DNA of 64,000 bases from Bog-756 sp963699345 (GTDB lineage: Bacteria > Actinomycetota > Acidimicrobiia > Acidimicrobiales > RAAP-2): contig CAVOTL010000005.1 of the NCBI GenBank assembly GCA_963699345.1, positions 1,736,001 through 1,800,000 on the forward strand. The letters run 5' to 3'. Under the pieces are notes generated by a model. It was not told where the DNA came from. It was given only the letters and a program-made list of their open reading frames with translations, and searched no databases. Position numbers and translations under genes: made by a program. Positions 1 to 7,951 of this stretch are shown here, piece after piece (positions within the stretch are counted from its first letter, which is position 1; every line of letters begins with the position of its first letter).

Positions 1-287
1 TCAAGATCGACCGGAGCTTCGTGTCCGAGATGAGTGGGTCCCCCGATGCCGCCGCCCTCATCCACACGCTGGTCGAGCTCGGCCACACGCTGGGCCTCGT
101 GACCCTGGCCGAGGGGATCGAGCACCCGGTCCAGCTCGAGGGCCTGCTGGCCCACGGCTGCGACCACGGCCAGGGGTACTACTTCTCCCGACCGGTGCCG
201 GCCGAGGAGATCGGCCTGCTGATGTCGGCCGACGACCGCCTCCACGACCTGCTCTCGTCGGCTGCGCCCCGACCCGGCGCCGCCTGA
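1..287 (+). CDS. C-terminal end of an EAL-domain (c-di-GMP phosphodiesterase-type) protein, cut by the window edge
   Basis: The reading frame is already open at base 3 and ends at a TGA at 285–287, so only about the last 94 residues are visible. They begin KIDRSFV, the usual lysine-bearing strand of EAL domains, followed by LAEGIEHPVQLEGLL and GCDHGQGYYFSRPVP, which match the end of the domain (AEGVET…GCDxxQGYxFSRP). EAL domains hydrolyse cyclic di-GMP; whether this one is active cannot be judged because the EAL motif and most metal ligands lie outside the window. The nearest neighbour is convergent, 20 bases away. Confidence 0.85.
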   Translation, partial: KIDRSFVSEMSGSPDAAALIHTLVELGHTLGLVTLAEGIEHPVQLEGLLAHGCDHGQGYYFSRPVPAEEIGLLMSADDRLHDLLSSAAPRPGAA

Positions 288-307
288 AGACTCCGGACCG
301 GGGGCGG

Positions 308-1063
308 TCAGGCGCCCGGGAAGACGCGACGGAGCTCCTCCAGGTCCCCCTCACCCTCCACCCCGGGCGTGTGCTCGGGATCGAGGCGTCCGTAGACCAG
401 GCGGATCCAGGCTTCCGCCGGCAGCACGACATCGGGGGCGTCCACCGCCTCGACGGGGGAGAACGTCACGGCGTCGGTGGTCAACCCCACCCGGAATCCG
501 CGGCGCGGGTCGGTGGTGACGACGGCCACGACGCGCTCGGACCCGGTCGGCCTGGCCGTGAATCCCGCGACGCGCTCGAGGTGGTCGATGAGACGGTCGG
601 TGGCCGGCTGCCCCACGGTGGCCGACGGGTCGAGCGCCACCTCGACGTCCCACGTGTGCAGGGCGTGCTCCCCCAGTCGCAGGTCGACCAGCCCCTCGAA
701 GTCCGCGGTCATCGGCCCGAGGTGCACCTGCACCCGGGCCCGGTCCTCCTCGCCCAGGCCCTCGAGCCGGTCCAGCAACGCCCGGTCGGCCACCAGGGCG
801 TCAGCGGCCTGATCGGAGGGCGACTTGGCGTTCCACACGTCCCACACCGCCGGAAAGGCGTCACCCGGGGTCTCGGTGCCGGCCAGCGCGTCGTCGACCA
901 GCCGGAGGAAGATCACCGCGCCGGAGCCGACGTGGGACAGGGTGTCGGCGATCGTCCATTCCGACGGGTAAGCCGGGGCCGTCAACCTTCCCGGGTCGAG
1001 CGGGGCGACCACCGCCGCCAGCCGGTCGACCGAGTCGTGAAGTGCGGTGAGCGGGTCGGACAT
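308..1063 (-). CDS. DinB-like maleylpyruvate isomerase / mycothiol-dependent enzyme family protein (TIGR03083 type)
   Basis: 251 residues. The N-terminal part (about 1–145) reads as a DinB-like four-helix bundle with possible metal ligands His44 (in DTLSHV), Glu132 and His136 (in GEHALHTWDV), the triad position used by mycothiol-dependent isomerases and transferases. The C-terminal 100 residues form the small alpha/beta domain that usually follows. The true substrate is unknown; many actinobacterial members carry only the family name. The start is well supported by GGAGGAGG a few bases before the ATG. It stands alone, convergent with the EAL fragment and divergent from the SDR gene. Confidence 0.75.
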   Translation of the reverse strand: MSDPLTALHDSVDRLAAVVAPLDPGRLTAPAYPSEWTIADTLSHVGSGAVIFLRLVDDALAGTETPGDAFPAVWDVWNAKSPSDQAADALVADRALLDRLEGLGEEDRARVQVHLGPMTADFEGLVDLRLGEHALHTWDVEVALDPSATVGQPATDRLIDHLERVAGFTARPTGSERVVAVVTTDPRRGFRVGLTTDAVTFSPVEAVDAPDVVLPAEAWIRLVYGRLDPEHTPGVEGEGDLEELRRVFPGA

Positions 1064-1168
1064 GTACGCCTCCTCCGGGGTCGGCGGCCTCTGCCACCGA
1101 CCGGTTCACGGTAGTGGCCCGCGGTCGGTGGCCATACGGTCGGGCCTACCGGCCACGGACGGGTTGAG

Positions 1169-1174
1169 TACCGT
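1169..1174 (+). promoter_or_regulatory. Putative -10 element (TACCGT) for a leaderless SDR transcript
   Basis: TACCGT fits TANNNT and is followed by exactly six bases before the ATG at 1181, the spacing typical of leaderless actinobacterial messages. No ribosome binding site is visible upstream of that ATG, which agrees with this reading. No clear -35 element was found. Confidence 0.4.
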
Positions 1175-1180
1175 GCAGCC

Positions 1181-1987
1181 ATGGACGACGCCACCGGATC
1201 CCACGACGTCAGCGGCAGCCTCGAAGGCCGGGTGGCGCTGGTGTCGGGGGCGGCCCGTGGCATCGGGGCGGCCACGGTGCGGCACCTCTGCCGGCTAGGG
1301 GCCCGGGTGGCGGTCACCGACAAGGACGGCGACGCCGCCTCCGGGCTGGCCGCCGAACTGCAGGACGACGGGTACGACGCCGTGGGACTGGCGTGCGACG
1401 TGTCGGACGCCGACTCGGTGGCCCGGGCGGTGGCGGCCACCACCCGACGGTTCGGTGGTCTCGATCTGCTCGATCACAATGCGGCCTGGACGGACTTCCG
1501 TACCGATCTCGGCGCCGAGGACGTCGACCTGGACACGTGGGAACGCGTCCTGGCCACCAACGCCACCGGTGGCCTGCACCTGGTCCGGGCCGCCCTCCCG
1601 TGGCTGCGGGCGGGCGGGGGTGGGTCCATCGTCCTCGTCTCCTCGGGCTCGGCGTCGATCGGGGAGTACCGTCGGGTGGCCTACGGCGTGTCCAAGGCGG
1701 CGCTCGAGCAGTTGTCCCGCCACGTGGCCACCCGCTACGGCCGCGACGGTGTCCGGTGCAACGTGGTGGCGCCCGGGTTCATCCTGACCGGGTCCTCCGT
1801 CCGCGGGGTGTCCGAGGAGGGCCGCGCCCGACTGGCCGCCCAGAACCCGCTCGGGCGGTCGGGCACCCCTGAGGACGTCGCGTCCGTCGTCGGCTTCCTC
1901 CTGTCCGATCGCGCCGGGTTCGTCAACGGCCAGGTGCTCCGCGTCGACGGCGGCCTGACCGTCGCCCCCCGCCTCACCGATGGGTGA
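1181..1987 (+). CDS. SDR family NAD(P)-dependent oxidoreductase
   Basis: 268 residues, the normal length of a classical short-chain dehydrogenase. The cofactor loop GAARGIGAA is at 23–31, the NNAG-equivalent HNAA at 99–102, the structural Asn at 127, catalytic Ser at 155/156 and YGVSK (Tyr168, Lys172). The C-terminal VNGQVLRVDGG is typical of FabG-like enzymes. The substrate is not predictable. The stop codon overlaps the next gene's start by eight bases, so the two are probably translated together, and the following genes (phosphotransferase, VOC, CMD) suggest a catabolic operon. No ribosome binding site is visible; the ATG seems to be read from a leaderless message. Confidence 0.85.
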   Translation: MDDATGSHDVSGSLEGRVALVSGAARGIGAATVRHLCRLGARVAVTDKDGDAASGLAAELQDDGYDAVGLACDVSDADSVARAVAATTRRFGGLDLLDHNAAWTDFRTDLGAEDVDLDTWERVLATNATGGLHLVRAALPWLRAGGGGSIVLVSSGSASIGEYRRVAYGVSKAALEQLSRHVATRYGRDGVRCNVVAPGFILTGSSVRGVSEEGRARLAAQNPLGRSGTPEDVASVVGFLLSDRAGFVNGQVLRVDGGLTVAPRLTDG

Positions 1988-3104
1988 ATGGAGGGCCGGT
2001 GGGCCACCGTCGGGGCCCGGTGGGCCACCGGACGTCCTGCGGACACCCGACGAGGTCGATCCCCCCTGGCTGACCGGCGTACTGCGGCAGTGTGCCCTGC
2101 TCGGCCCGGACGACCGGGTGGTCGGCGTCTCGGCGACCCCCGTGGGGACCGGGCAGATGGCGGACACCGTCCGCTTCGCCGTCGAGTACGAGCCGGTCGG
2201 GGCCGGCCCGCCCACCGTCGTCGGCAAGTTCACGTCCGCCGACGCCCAGAGCCACGCCACCGGCAGGATCATGCGGGCCTACGAGGTCGAGGTGCGGTTC
2301 TACGCCGAGGTGGCCCCCCGGGTGGCCGTCCGTCATCCCCGCCTCCTCTTCTGCGCCCTCGACGTCGACGAGGCGTGGTTCACGCTCCTGCTCGAGGACC
2401 TGGACGCCGCGGTCCAGGGCGATGAGCTGGTCGGCTGCGACGCGGCGACGGCGGCGGCCGCGCTCGGGCAGCTGGCGGGGCTGCACGGCCCGTGCTGGGA
2501 GTCCGGGGACCTCGCCACCCGCTCCTGGGTCAACCGGTCCACCCCGGAGAGCGACGCCTTCACGGCGTCGGTGGTGACCGGGGTGTTCCCCGGTTTCCTG
2601 GAGCGGTACGGCGACCAGCTCACTCCGTCCCACGTGGCGCTGCTCGAGTCCTTCGTGCCCCGGCTCGGGGACTGGATGGCGCGTCCACGCGGACCCCGCA
2701 CCGTGGTCCACGCCGACTTCCGTCTGGACAACCTCCTGTTCACTCCCGGCGAGGCGGCCCCGGTGGTGGTCGACTACCAGACGGTCACCTGGGGCAGCGG
2801 GGCCTACGACGTCGCCTACTTCGTCGGGGGCTGCCTCGAACCCGAGGTCCGCCGGGCGCACGCCGACGACCTGATCGCCGCCTACCACGCCGCGCTGGCC
2901 GACCACGGCGTACGGGACTACCCGCTCGAGGCCCTGGCGTCCGACTACCGCCGCGAGTGCTTCGGCGGTCTCATGATGGCCGTGGGGGCGTCGATGATGG
3001 TCCGCAGGACCGAGCGGGGCGACGCCATGTTCCTCGCCAGCACCCGGCGTCACGCCCAACAGGCCATCGACCTCGACGCCCTGGCGCTCCTCGACCCCGG
3101 CTGA
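1980..3104 (+). CDS. APH-like phosphotransferase family protein
   Basis: 374 residues with the aminoglycoside/choline-type kinase fold. A candidate nucleotide-binding lysine is Lys83 (VVGKF), Brenner's motif is VVHADFRLDN (His244, Asp246, Asn251), and the metal-binding Asp265 lies in VVVDYQTV. Such proteins phosphorylate small hydroxylated substrates. Members found beside SDR and acyl-CoA dehydrogenase genes are thought to act in lipid or xenobiotic catabolism rather than antibiotic resistance. The start overlaps the SDR stop by eight bases; the first 25 residues are Gly/Pro-rich and the true start could lie a little further in. Confidence 0.75.
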   Translation: MGEWRAGGPPSGPGGPPDVLRTPDEVDPPWLTGVLRQCALLGPDDRVVGVSATPVGTGQMADTVRFAVEYEPVGAGPPTVVGKFTSADAQSHATGRIMRAYEVEVRFYAEVAPRVAVRHPRLLFCALDVDEAWFTLLLEDLDAAVQGDELVGCDAATAAAALGQLAGLHGPCWESGDLATRSWVNRSTPESDAFTASVVTGVFPGFLERYGDQLTPSHVALLESFVPRLGDWMARPRGPRTVVHADFRLDNLLFTPGEAAPVVVDYQTVTWGSGAYDVAYFVGGCLEPEVRRAHADDLIAAYHAALADHGVRDYPLEALASDYRRECFGGLMMAVGASMMVRRTERGDAMFLASTRRHAQQAIDLDALALLDPG

Positions 3105-3187
3105 CGCGCGACGGGTGGCGGCGGTACGGTGGCCCGCACGACGAGGCGCCCGGGGCGACGGCCGGGGCGCCGGTGTGAGGAGGTCCC

Positions 3188-3769
3188 ATGGAGCGCCACC
3201 AGGACGGCCCGGACGATGCCGGGGGGACGGGCTTCGAGTTCCGGGGCATCAACCACCTCGCCCTGGTCTGCCGGGACATGGCCCGCACAGTGGACTTCTA
3301 CACCAACGTCCTCGGCATGCCCCTGGTCAAAACCATCGAGCTGCCCGCGGGCATGGGCCAGCACTTCTTCTTCGACTGCGGCGGAGGTGACACCCTGGCG
3401 TTCTTCTGGTTCCCGGACGCCCCCGACGGTGTGCCCGGGGTCTCGGCCCCGGCCGGCCGTCCCGACCAGGGCAGCCTGACGAGTGCCGTGGCGTCGATGA
3501 ACCACGTGGCGTTCGCCGTCCCTCCCGAGAAGATCGACGGGTATCGCGACCGCCTGCGGGCCGCCGGCATCGACTGCACCGACGTGGCCAACCACGACGA
3601 CAGCGAGTGGGGCATCGCCGACAAGCTGCATCCCGGGGTGTTCGTGCGGTCCATCTACTTCCAGGACCCCGACGGCATCCTGTTGGAATTCGCCTGTTGG
3701 ACCCGTCCACTGGGACCGGCGGACGTCAACCTCGCCCCGGCCCGCGCCGTCGACGCGGCCACGGCCTGA
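3188..3769 (+). CDS. VOC family (glyoxalase/dioxygenase-type) protein
   Basis: 193 residues with two beta-alpha-beta-beta-beta modules: the first starts at INHLALV (His23), the second at MNHVAFAV (His106) and ends at GILLEFACW (Glu167). His23, His106 and Glu167 are the expected metal ligands of vicinal-oxygen-chelate enzymes. Members include extradiol dioxygenases, glyoxalases and epimerases; this one's reaction is not known. A strong GAGGAGG precedes the ATG. It is 7 bases ahead of the carboxymuconolactone-decarboxylase-like gene, so the pair is very likely co-transcribed, and an aromatic or steroid catabolic role would fit. Confidence 0.8.
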   Translation: MERHQDGPDDAGGTGFEFRGINHLALVCRDMARTVDFYTNVLGMPLVKTIELPAGMGQHFFFDCGGGDTLAFFWFPDAPDGVPGVSAPAGRPDQGSLTSAVASMNHVAFAVPPEKIDGYRDRLRAAGIDCTDVANHDDSEWGIADKLHPGVFVRSIYFQDPDGILLEFACWTRPLGPADVNLAPARAVDAATA

Positions 3770-3776
3770 GTCCACG

Positions 3777-4424
3777 GTGCCCCGGCTCCGACAGGTGCCC
3801 CGCGCCGAGGCGGAGGCGCCCATCGTGACGGTCATGTACGACCTGCTCTTCGAGGACCGCGATCCGGTGGCCGAGCCCGGGACGTCGGACGGCACCCCGG
3901 GTGACTGGTGGACGGTGATGGCGCTCGTGCCCGACGTCCTCGAGCACTCGGTCCAGGGGTTCGGGCTCTACCAGAGTCCCCGGCGGGTCCTCGACCCCGG
4001 GCTGCGCGAGTTGGCCCAGGCCCGGGTGGGGTGGGCCTGTGGGAGCCAGTTCGTCTACTCCCAGCACTGCAAGTCGCTCCGGGCCCTCGGCCTGACCGAG
4101 GAGGCCATCTCCTCGGTGCCCCACTGGGCGGCGGCGGACTGCTACGACCGGGGGCAGCGACTGGTGCTGGCCTACACCGACTGCATCGCCTACGACCACG
4201 GTCGCGTGCCCGACGGGCTGTTCGACGCCCTGCACGAGGTCCTCGGCGACGAGGAGATCCTCGAGCTGACCTACATCACGACGCTCTACCTGCAGCATGC
4301 CGTCCTGTCCCGGGCGCTGCGCACCGAGTTCGACGACCGGCCGGATCCGGTGGTCGAGGTCCGCACCGGGGTCGACGACACCGGAGCGGGTCGCCCGGGG
4401 AGTCGCCCCCCTCGACAGGACTGA
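3777..4424 (+). CDS. Carboxymuconolactone decarboxylase / AhpD-like family protein
   Basis: 215 residues, starting at GTG just after the VOC gene. The all-helical CMD core is recognisable from ELAQARVGWACGSQFVYSQHC (about 78–98), with Cys88, His97 and Cys98 in the region where the family carries its catalytic Cys/His relay; the strict CxxC of AhpD peroxidases is not present. The usual family roles are ring-lactone decarboxylation or peroxide reduction; neither can be assigned here. Position in the SDR–phosphotransferase–VOC run supports a catabolic function. Confidence 0.7.
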   Translation: MPRLRQVPRAEAEAPIVTVMYDLLFEDRDPVAEPGTSDGTPGDWWTVMALVPDVLEHSVQGFGLYQSPRRVLDPGLRELAQARVGWACGSQFVYSQHCKSLRALGLTEEAISSVPHWAAADCYDRGQRLVLAYTDCIAYDHGRVPDGLFDALHEVLGDEEILELTYITTLYLQHAVLSRALRTEFDDRPDPVVEVRTGVDDTGAGRPGSRPPRQD

Positions 4425-4460
4425 CGGTCACGACCGGTCCGGCCACCGATAGTCACAGCT

Positions 4461-4478
4461 TACCCCTGGGGGTATAGT
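4461..4478 (+). promoter_or_regulatory. CsoR/CstR-type operator overlapping a -10 element, upstream of the persulfide reductase
   Basis: TACCCCTGGGGGTA at 4461–4474 is a perfect 6-2-6 palindrome of the TACC(C)n…(G)nGGTA form recognised by CsoR-family repressors. It overlaps TATAGT (4473–4478), a good -10 element, so a bound repressor would block RNA polymerase. A second, similar site lies upstream of the CstR-like gene itself at 6532–6545. Confidence 0.6.
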
Positions 4479-4524
4479 GACTCAGGACCTGGTGCCCTGG
4501 TCCCGAGCCTCCAGCCCGAACAGG

Positions 4525-6258
4525 ATGTGTGTCATGGCCTCCCCTGCGACCGACCACCGGACCGTACCGACCGGCAACGTGGCCGCCACGCGGCCCCGCC
4601 GCGTGGTCATCGTGGGCGGGGTGGCCGGCGGCATGTCGGCCGCCACCCGCCTGCGACGGCTCGACGAGTCCGCCGAGATCGTGGTGCTCGAACGCTCGGG
4701 GCACGTCTCCTACGCCAATTGCGGGTTGCCGTACTTCGTGGGCGGGGTGATCGAGGACGAGGACGACCTGCTCCTCCAGACGCCGGCGAAGCTCCACGAG
4801 CGGTTCCGCCTCGACGTGCGGGTCGACAGCGAGGTCGTGGCCATCGACGCCGCCGCCCACCGGATCACCGTGCGGTCCACCACCGACGGGACCGAGTCCT
4901 CCGTGGACTGGGACAAGCTGGTACTCAGTCCGGGCGCCGTCTCCGTCCGGCCCCCCATCCCCGGCTTCGACCGGGTGCGGTCGCTGCGGACCGTGGAGGA
5001 CGCCCAGCGCCTGGCCCGCGACGTGTCGTCCGCCCCGCGCACGGCGGTGGTCGTGGGGGCCGGGTTCATCGGTCTGGAGACAGCCGAGAACCTGGCCCAC
5101 GCCGGCATCGCCGTGACCGTGGTCGAAGCGGCCCGCCAGGTGCTCACGCCGCTCGATCCGGAGCTTGCGGTGCTGGTCGAGGCCGAACTGGTGGCTCACG
5201 ACGTCGCGGTGGTCACCGGGGCGGGGGTCACCGAGGTGACGGACACGTCGGTGGTGCTGGCCGATGGCCGTGCCCTGCCCGCCGACCTCGTCGTCGGCTC
5301 GATCGGCGTCCGACCCGACACCCGACTCGCGGTCATGGCGGGTCTCGACATCGGCCCCCGGGGCGGCATCGTCGTCGACGGCCACGGACGGACCAGCCAT
5401 CCCGACGTCTACGCGGTGGGTGACGCCGTCGAGAAGACGGACTCGGTGAGCGGTGCGTCGTCGCTGGTGGCACTGGCCAACGTGGCCAACCGCCAGGGCC
5501 GTCGCGTCGCCGACCACATCGCCGGCCTCGACCGGGCGGCCGTCCCGTCCCTCGGCACCGCCATCGTCAAGGTGTTCTCCCGGACCGCGGCGATGACCGG
5601 ATGGAACGAGGTCCGGCTGCAGGCCGCCGGGCGTCCCTACCGCTGCATCCACGCGCACCCGTGGAACCACGCCACGTACTACCCCGGTGCCGAGCAGATG
5701 GCCCTGAAGCTGCTGTTCGATCCCTCGGACGGCACCATCCTGGGGGCCCAGGCGGTCGGGGGCGCCGGCGTGGACAAGCGCATCGACGTGCTGGCCACGG
5801 CCATGTCGGCCGGCCTGAAGGCGCCCGAGCTGGCCGACCTCGAGCTGGCCTACGCCCCGCCCTTCTCCTCGGCCAAGGATCCCGTCAACATGCTCGGGTA
5901 CATGTCGGAGAACATCCTGTCCGGCGAGTGCGATGTCGTGGAGGCCGACGAGGTCGCGGCGCTGGCGTCGACCGGATGGACACTCCTCGACGTCCGCACG
6001 CCGGCCGAGTTCGCGAGGGGCACCATCGACGGGGCGGTCAACGCCCCCCTCGACGACCTCCGGCGGGACCTCGCCGACCTCGGCGCCGGCCCGTTCCTGG
6101 TGTTCTGCCAGGTCGGGCAACGGGGCCACACCGCCACCGAGCTCCTGCACGAATTGGGCGTGGAGGCGCGCAACCTCGACGGCGGCTTCACCACCTGGCA
6201 GGCCGCCGAAGCGGCCCGGCGGGGATCGGCCCGGGCGCGGGTCAGGTCAGCTTCGTAA
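4525..6258 (+). CDS. CoA-disulfide reductase-like FAD oxidoreductase with C-terminal rhodanese domain (putative persulfide reductase)
   Basis: About 577 residues from the ATG at 4525. The order is FAD Rossmann motif (GGVAGG, 31–36), redox Cys66 in SYANCGLPY (the single-cysteine motif of CoA-disulfide reductases and NADH oxidases), NAD(P) motif VVGAGFIGLE near 175, a dimerisation domain, then a rhodanese domain (about 480–560) with Cys528 in FCQVGQRGH. This CoADR–rhodanese architecture is known from NADH-dependent persulfide/polysulfide reductases. A GTG at 4477 is in frame but lies inside the promoter, so 4525 (or ATG 4534) is the better start. It is convergent with, and overlaps by 17 bases, a CstR-like sensor gene. 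Regulation by persulfide is inferred from that gene and the palindromes. Confidence 0.8.
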   Translation: MCVMASPATDHRTVPTGNVAATRPRRVVIVGGVAGGMSAATRLRRLDESAEIVVLERSGHVSYANCGLPYFVGGVIEDEDDLLLQTPAKLHERFRLDVRVDSEVVAIDAAAHRITVRSTTDGTESSVDWDKLVLSPGAVSVRPPIPGFDRVRSLRTVEDAQRLARDVSSAPRTAVVVGAGFIGLETAENLAHAGIAVTVVEAARQVLTPLDPELAVLVEAELVAHDVAVVTGAGVTEVTDTSVVLADGRALPADLVVGSIGVRPDTRLAVMAGLDIGPRGGIVVDGHGRTSHPDVYAVGDAVEKTDSVSGASSLVALANVANRQGRRVADHIAGLDRAAVPSLGTAIVKVFSRTAAMTGWNEVRLQAAGRPYRCIHAHPWNHATYYPGAEQMALKLLFDPSDGTILGAQAVGGAGVDKRIDVLATAMSAGLKAPELADLELAYAPPFSSAKDPVNMLGYMSENILSGECDVVEADEVAALASTGWTLLDVRTPAEFARGTIDGAVNAPLDDLRRDLADLGAGPFLVFCQVGQRGHTATELLHELGVEARNLDGGFTTWQAAEAARRGSARARVRSAS

Positions 6259-6511
6259 AGAGCCGCTGCACCTCGTCGAGCGGGTAGCCGGAGGCGGCGG
6301 CCTCGTCCGGGTACTCGAGGCAGTAGGTGAGGCCGGCGGCCACCAGACGGAATCCGGCCTGCTCGAGCGCCTTGATGGCCGCACTCAGCTGCGTCACGAT
6401 GTCGCGGCACTCGCGACCGTCGGCGAGCATCCGCTCGACGGCCTGGACCTGACCGCCGGCACGCCGCAGTCGTTTGCGGAGGTCGTCCACGACCTCTTCG
6501 GGCAGCTCCAC
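6242..6511 (-). CDS. CsoR-family regulator, CstR-like (persulfide sensor type)
   Basis: 89 residues, the size of the all-helical CsoR/RcnR/FrmR/CstR family. The pair Cys35 and Cys64 has the family spacing of 29, but the position four residues before the second cysteine, which is His in copper-sensing CsoR, is Gly60 here. Loss of that His while keeping both cysteines is the mark of CstR, which forms di- to tetrasulfide links between cysteines when exposed to persulfide. Its neighbour is a rhodanese-fused persulfide-type reductase, which supports sulfur rather than copper sensing. The GTG start has GGAGGT at good spacing. A TACCCCC…GGGTA palindrome lies 21 bases upstream, so autoregulation is likely. 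Confidence 0.8.
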   Translation of the reverse strand: MELPEEVVDDLRKRLRRAGGQVQAVERMLADGRECRDIVTQLSAAIKALEQAGFRLVAAGLTYCLEYPDEAAASGYPLDEVQRLFTKLT

Positions 6512-6531
6512 GTGACGACCTCCGGATCGGC

Positions 6532-6545
6532 TACCCCCGAGGGTA
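6532..6545 (-). promoter_or_regulatory. Second CsoR/CstR-type operator, upstream of the regulator gene
   Basis: TACCCCCGAGGGTA has 5-base inverted arms (TACCC/GGGTA) and shares the TACCC…GGGTA frame with the site at 4461–4474. It stands 21 bases before the GTG start of the CstR-like gene and probably serves autorepression. Confidence 0.5.
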
Positions 6546-6584
6546 CCCGGACATCGGCCCCGGCGGGTACGTCCCCGGGCCCGA

Positions 6585-7859
6585 TCAGGCCACGGTGAGG
6601 ACCAATTTCTGCGTGATCCGCTTGGTGGCCGTACCCGCGGCGAAGGTCGCGGTGATCCGGATCCGGTAGATGCCGGCCGCCGGCTTACGCCCCGTGCTGG
6701 TCGGGGTACCCGACAGGGTGCCCGTGCCGTCGAAGTGGTCGGCCAGGGTCACGCCACCGGGCAGCCTGCCCTTGAACGTGAAGGTCGGCACCACGCCACC
6801 GGTGGCGGCGATCGTGAAGGTGAACGCCGTTCCCGTCCGGGCCGATGCCGTGGGCGGACTGGTGAATGCACAGCCCGTCGGGCCGCAGAGCGTCGGTGCC
6901 AGGTAGGTGTAGGTCGCCTGGGGACCGCCGGGACTGGTACCGCCCACCGAGTCGACCGACACCTCCTCGGTGTCCGGCGACTCACCGGCGGGTACCTCGG
7001 CGGTGATCTCCGTGTCGCTGTCCACCGTGAACGCCGCGCCCTGGTCACCGAATTCGACCAGCGTCGCCGCCGTGAACGCGGAACCGGTGATCGTGACCTG
7101 GTTCCCACCGGCCAGTGGTCCGGACGCCGGAGTCAGCGCGCTCACGGTCGGGGCCGCCACGAACGTGAAGTGGTCTGTCGGAACAGCGACGCTCGGGCCG
7201 CCCGCTGACGTCACGGTCACGTCCACCGTGCCCGCCGGGGCCGCGGGGGAGACGGCCGTGATCGACGTGTCCGAGACCACCGTGAACGCCGCAGCCGGGG
7301 TCGCACCGAAGTCCACCGCTTCGGCGCCCGTGAACCCGGTACCGGAGATCGTCACCGACGTCCCACCGGCGCTCGGCCCCACCTGGACGGACACCGCCAC
7401 GACCCGTGGCGTCGGGGTGAATCCCGGGGCCAACAACAGGTAGGCCGTCGTCCCCGACCCGTAAAGCTGGTTCCCCGACGCGTCGGTGGCCGAGAACGTC
7501 GGATCCGTCGCGCCGGTCGCGGGCGAGGAGTAGCTGACCACCGTCCCGGTGAAGTCCCAGGTCACGTCCGCCGAACCGGTGTAGGTGGTCGAATGGCCAC
7601 CGCCGTCCCGGCCGCTCCCCCCACAGCTGGTCGAGAGGTCCACGACCCCCGCCGGAAAACCCGTCGCCGGATCGAACCCGTCGGCATAGCTCTGTTCCTG
7701 GATGCCGCCGCACGAATGTCCGACGATGGCGAACGCCGATCCCTGGTCGAGGAGGAGGGGGATCGGTGACGGGGATGCGCCGGCGGGCAGGGCGAAGGAC
7801 CCTACGGCCCCCGACACCGCCAGCACCACCGCACCCACGATCGACGACGTGCGCGCCAC
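6585..7859 (-). CDS. Secreted IPT/TIG- and Ig-like-domain protein
   Basis: 424 residues. Residues 1–29 form a Sec signal peptide (positive start, hydrophobic core, small residues ending near PAGAS). After a roughly 120-residue N-terminal region come two IPT/TIG repeats (about 155–240 and 240–325), seen from the repeated pattern GPSAGGTSVTISGTGF / GPLAGGNQVTITGSAF. A C-terminal putative Ig fold follows (about 335–424, with LPGGVTLADHFDGTGTLSGT). No enzymatic domain, sortase signal or transmembrane anchor is seen. Such proteins are surface or extracellular adhesin-like modules; the partner is unknown. The gene is monocistronic. Confidence 0.75.
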   Translation of the reverse strand: MARTSSIVGAVVLAVSGAVGSFALPAGASPSPIPLLLDQGSAFAIVGHSCGGIQEQSYADGFDPATGFPAGVVDLSTSCGGSGRDGGGHSTTYTGSADVTWDFTGTVVSYSSPATGATDPTFSATDASGNQLYGSGTTAYLLLAPGFTPTPRVVAVSVQVGPSAGGTSVTISGTGFTGAEAVDFGATPAAAFTVVSDTSITAVSPAAPAGTVDVTVTSAGGPSVAVPTDHFTFVAAPTVSALTPASGPLAGGNQVTITGSAFTAATLVEFGDQGAAFTVDSDTEITAEVPAGESPDTEEVSVDSVGGTSPGGPQATYTYLAPTLCGPTGCAFTSPPTASARTGTAFTFTIAATGGVVPTFTFKGRLPGGVTLADHFDGTGTLSGTPTSTGRKPAAGIYRIRITATFAAGTATKRITQKLVLTVA

Positions 7860-7951
7860 TGCCCACCTCCTGGTTCGAACCCACCCGACCCGTCACCCTG
7901 ATCATCGCATCCGACGGGTCCGCGTTACGGTCCGTTCGGCCCGCTGCCCGG

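Noticed and set aside
4477..4524. GTG start at 4477 for the persulfide reductase
   Set aside because: It lies inside the -10 box and next to the operator, so transcription would start after it.
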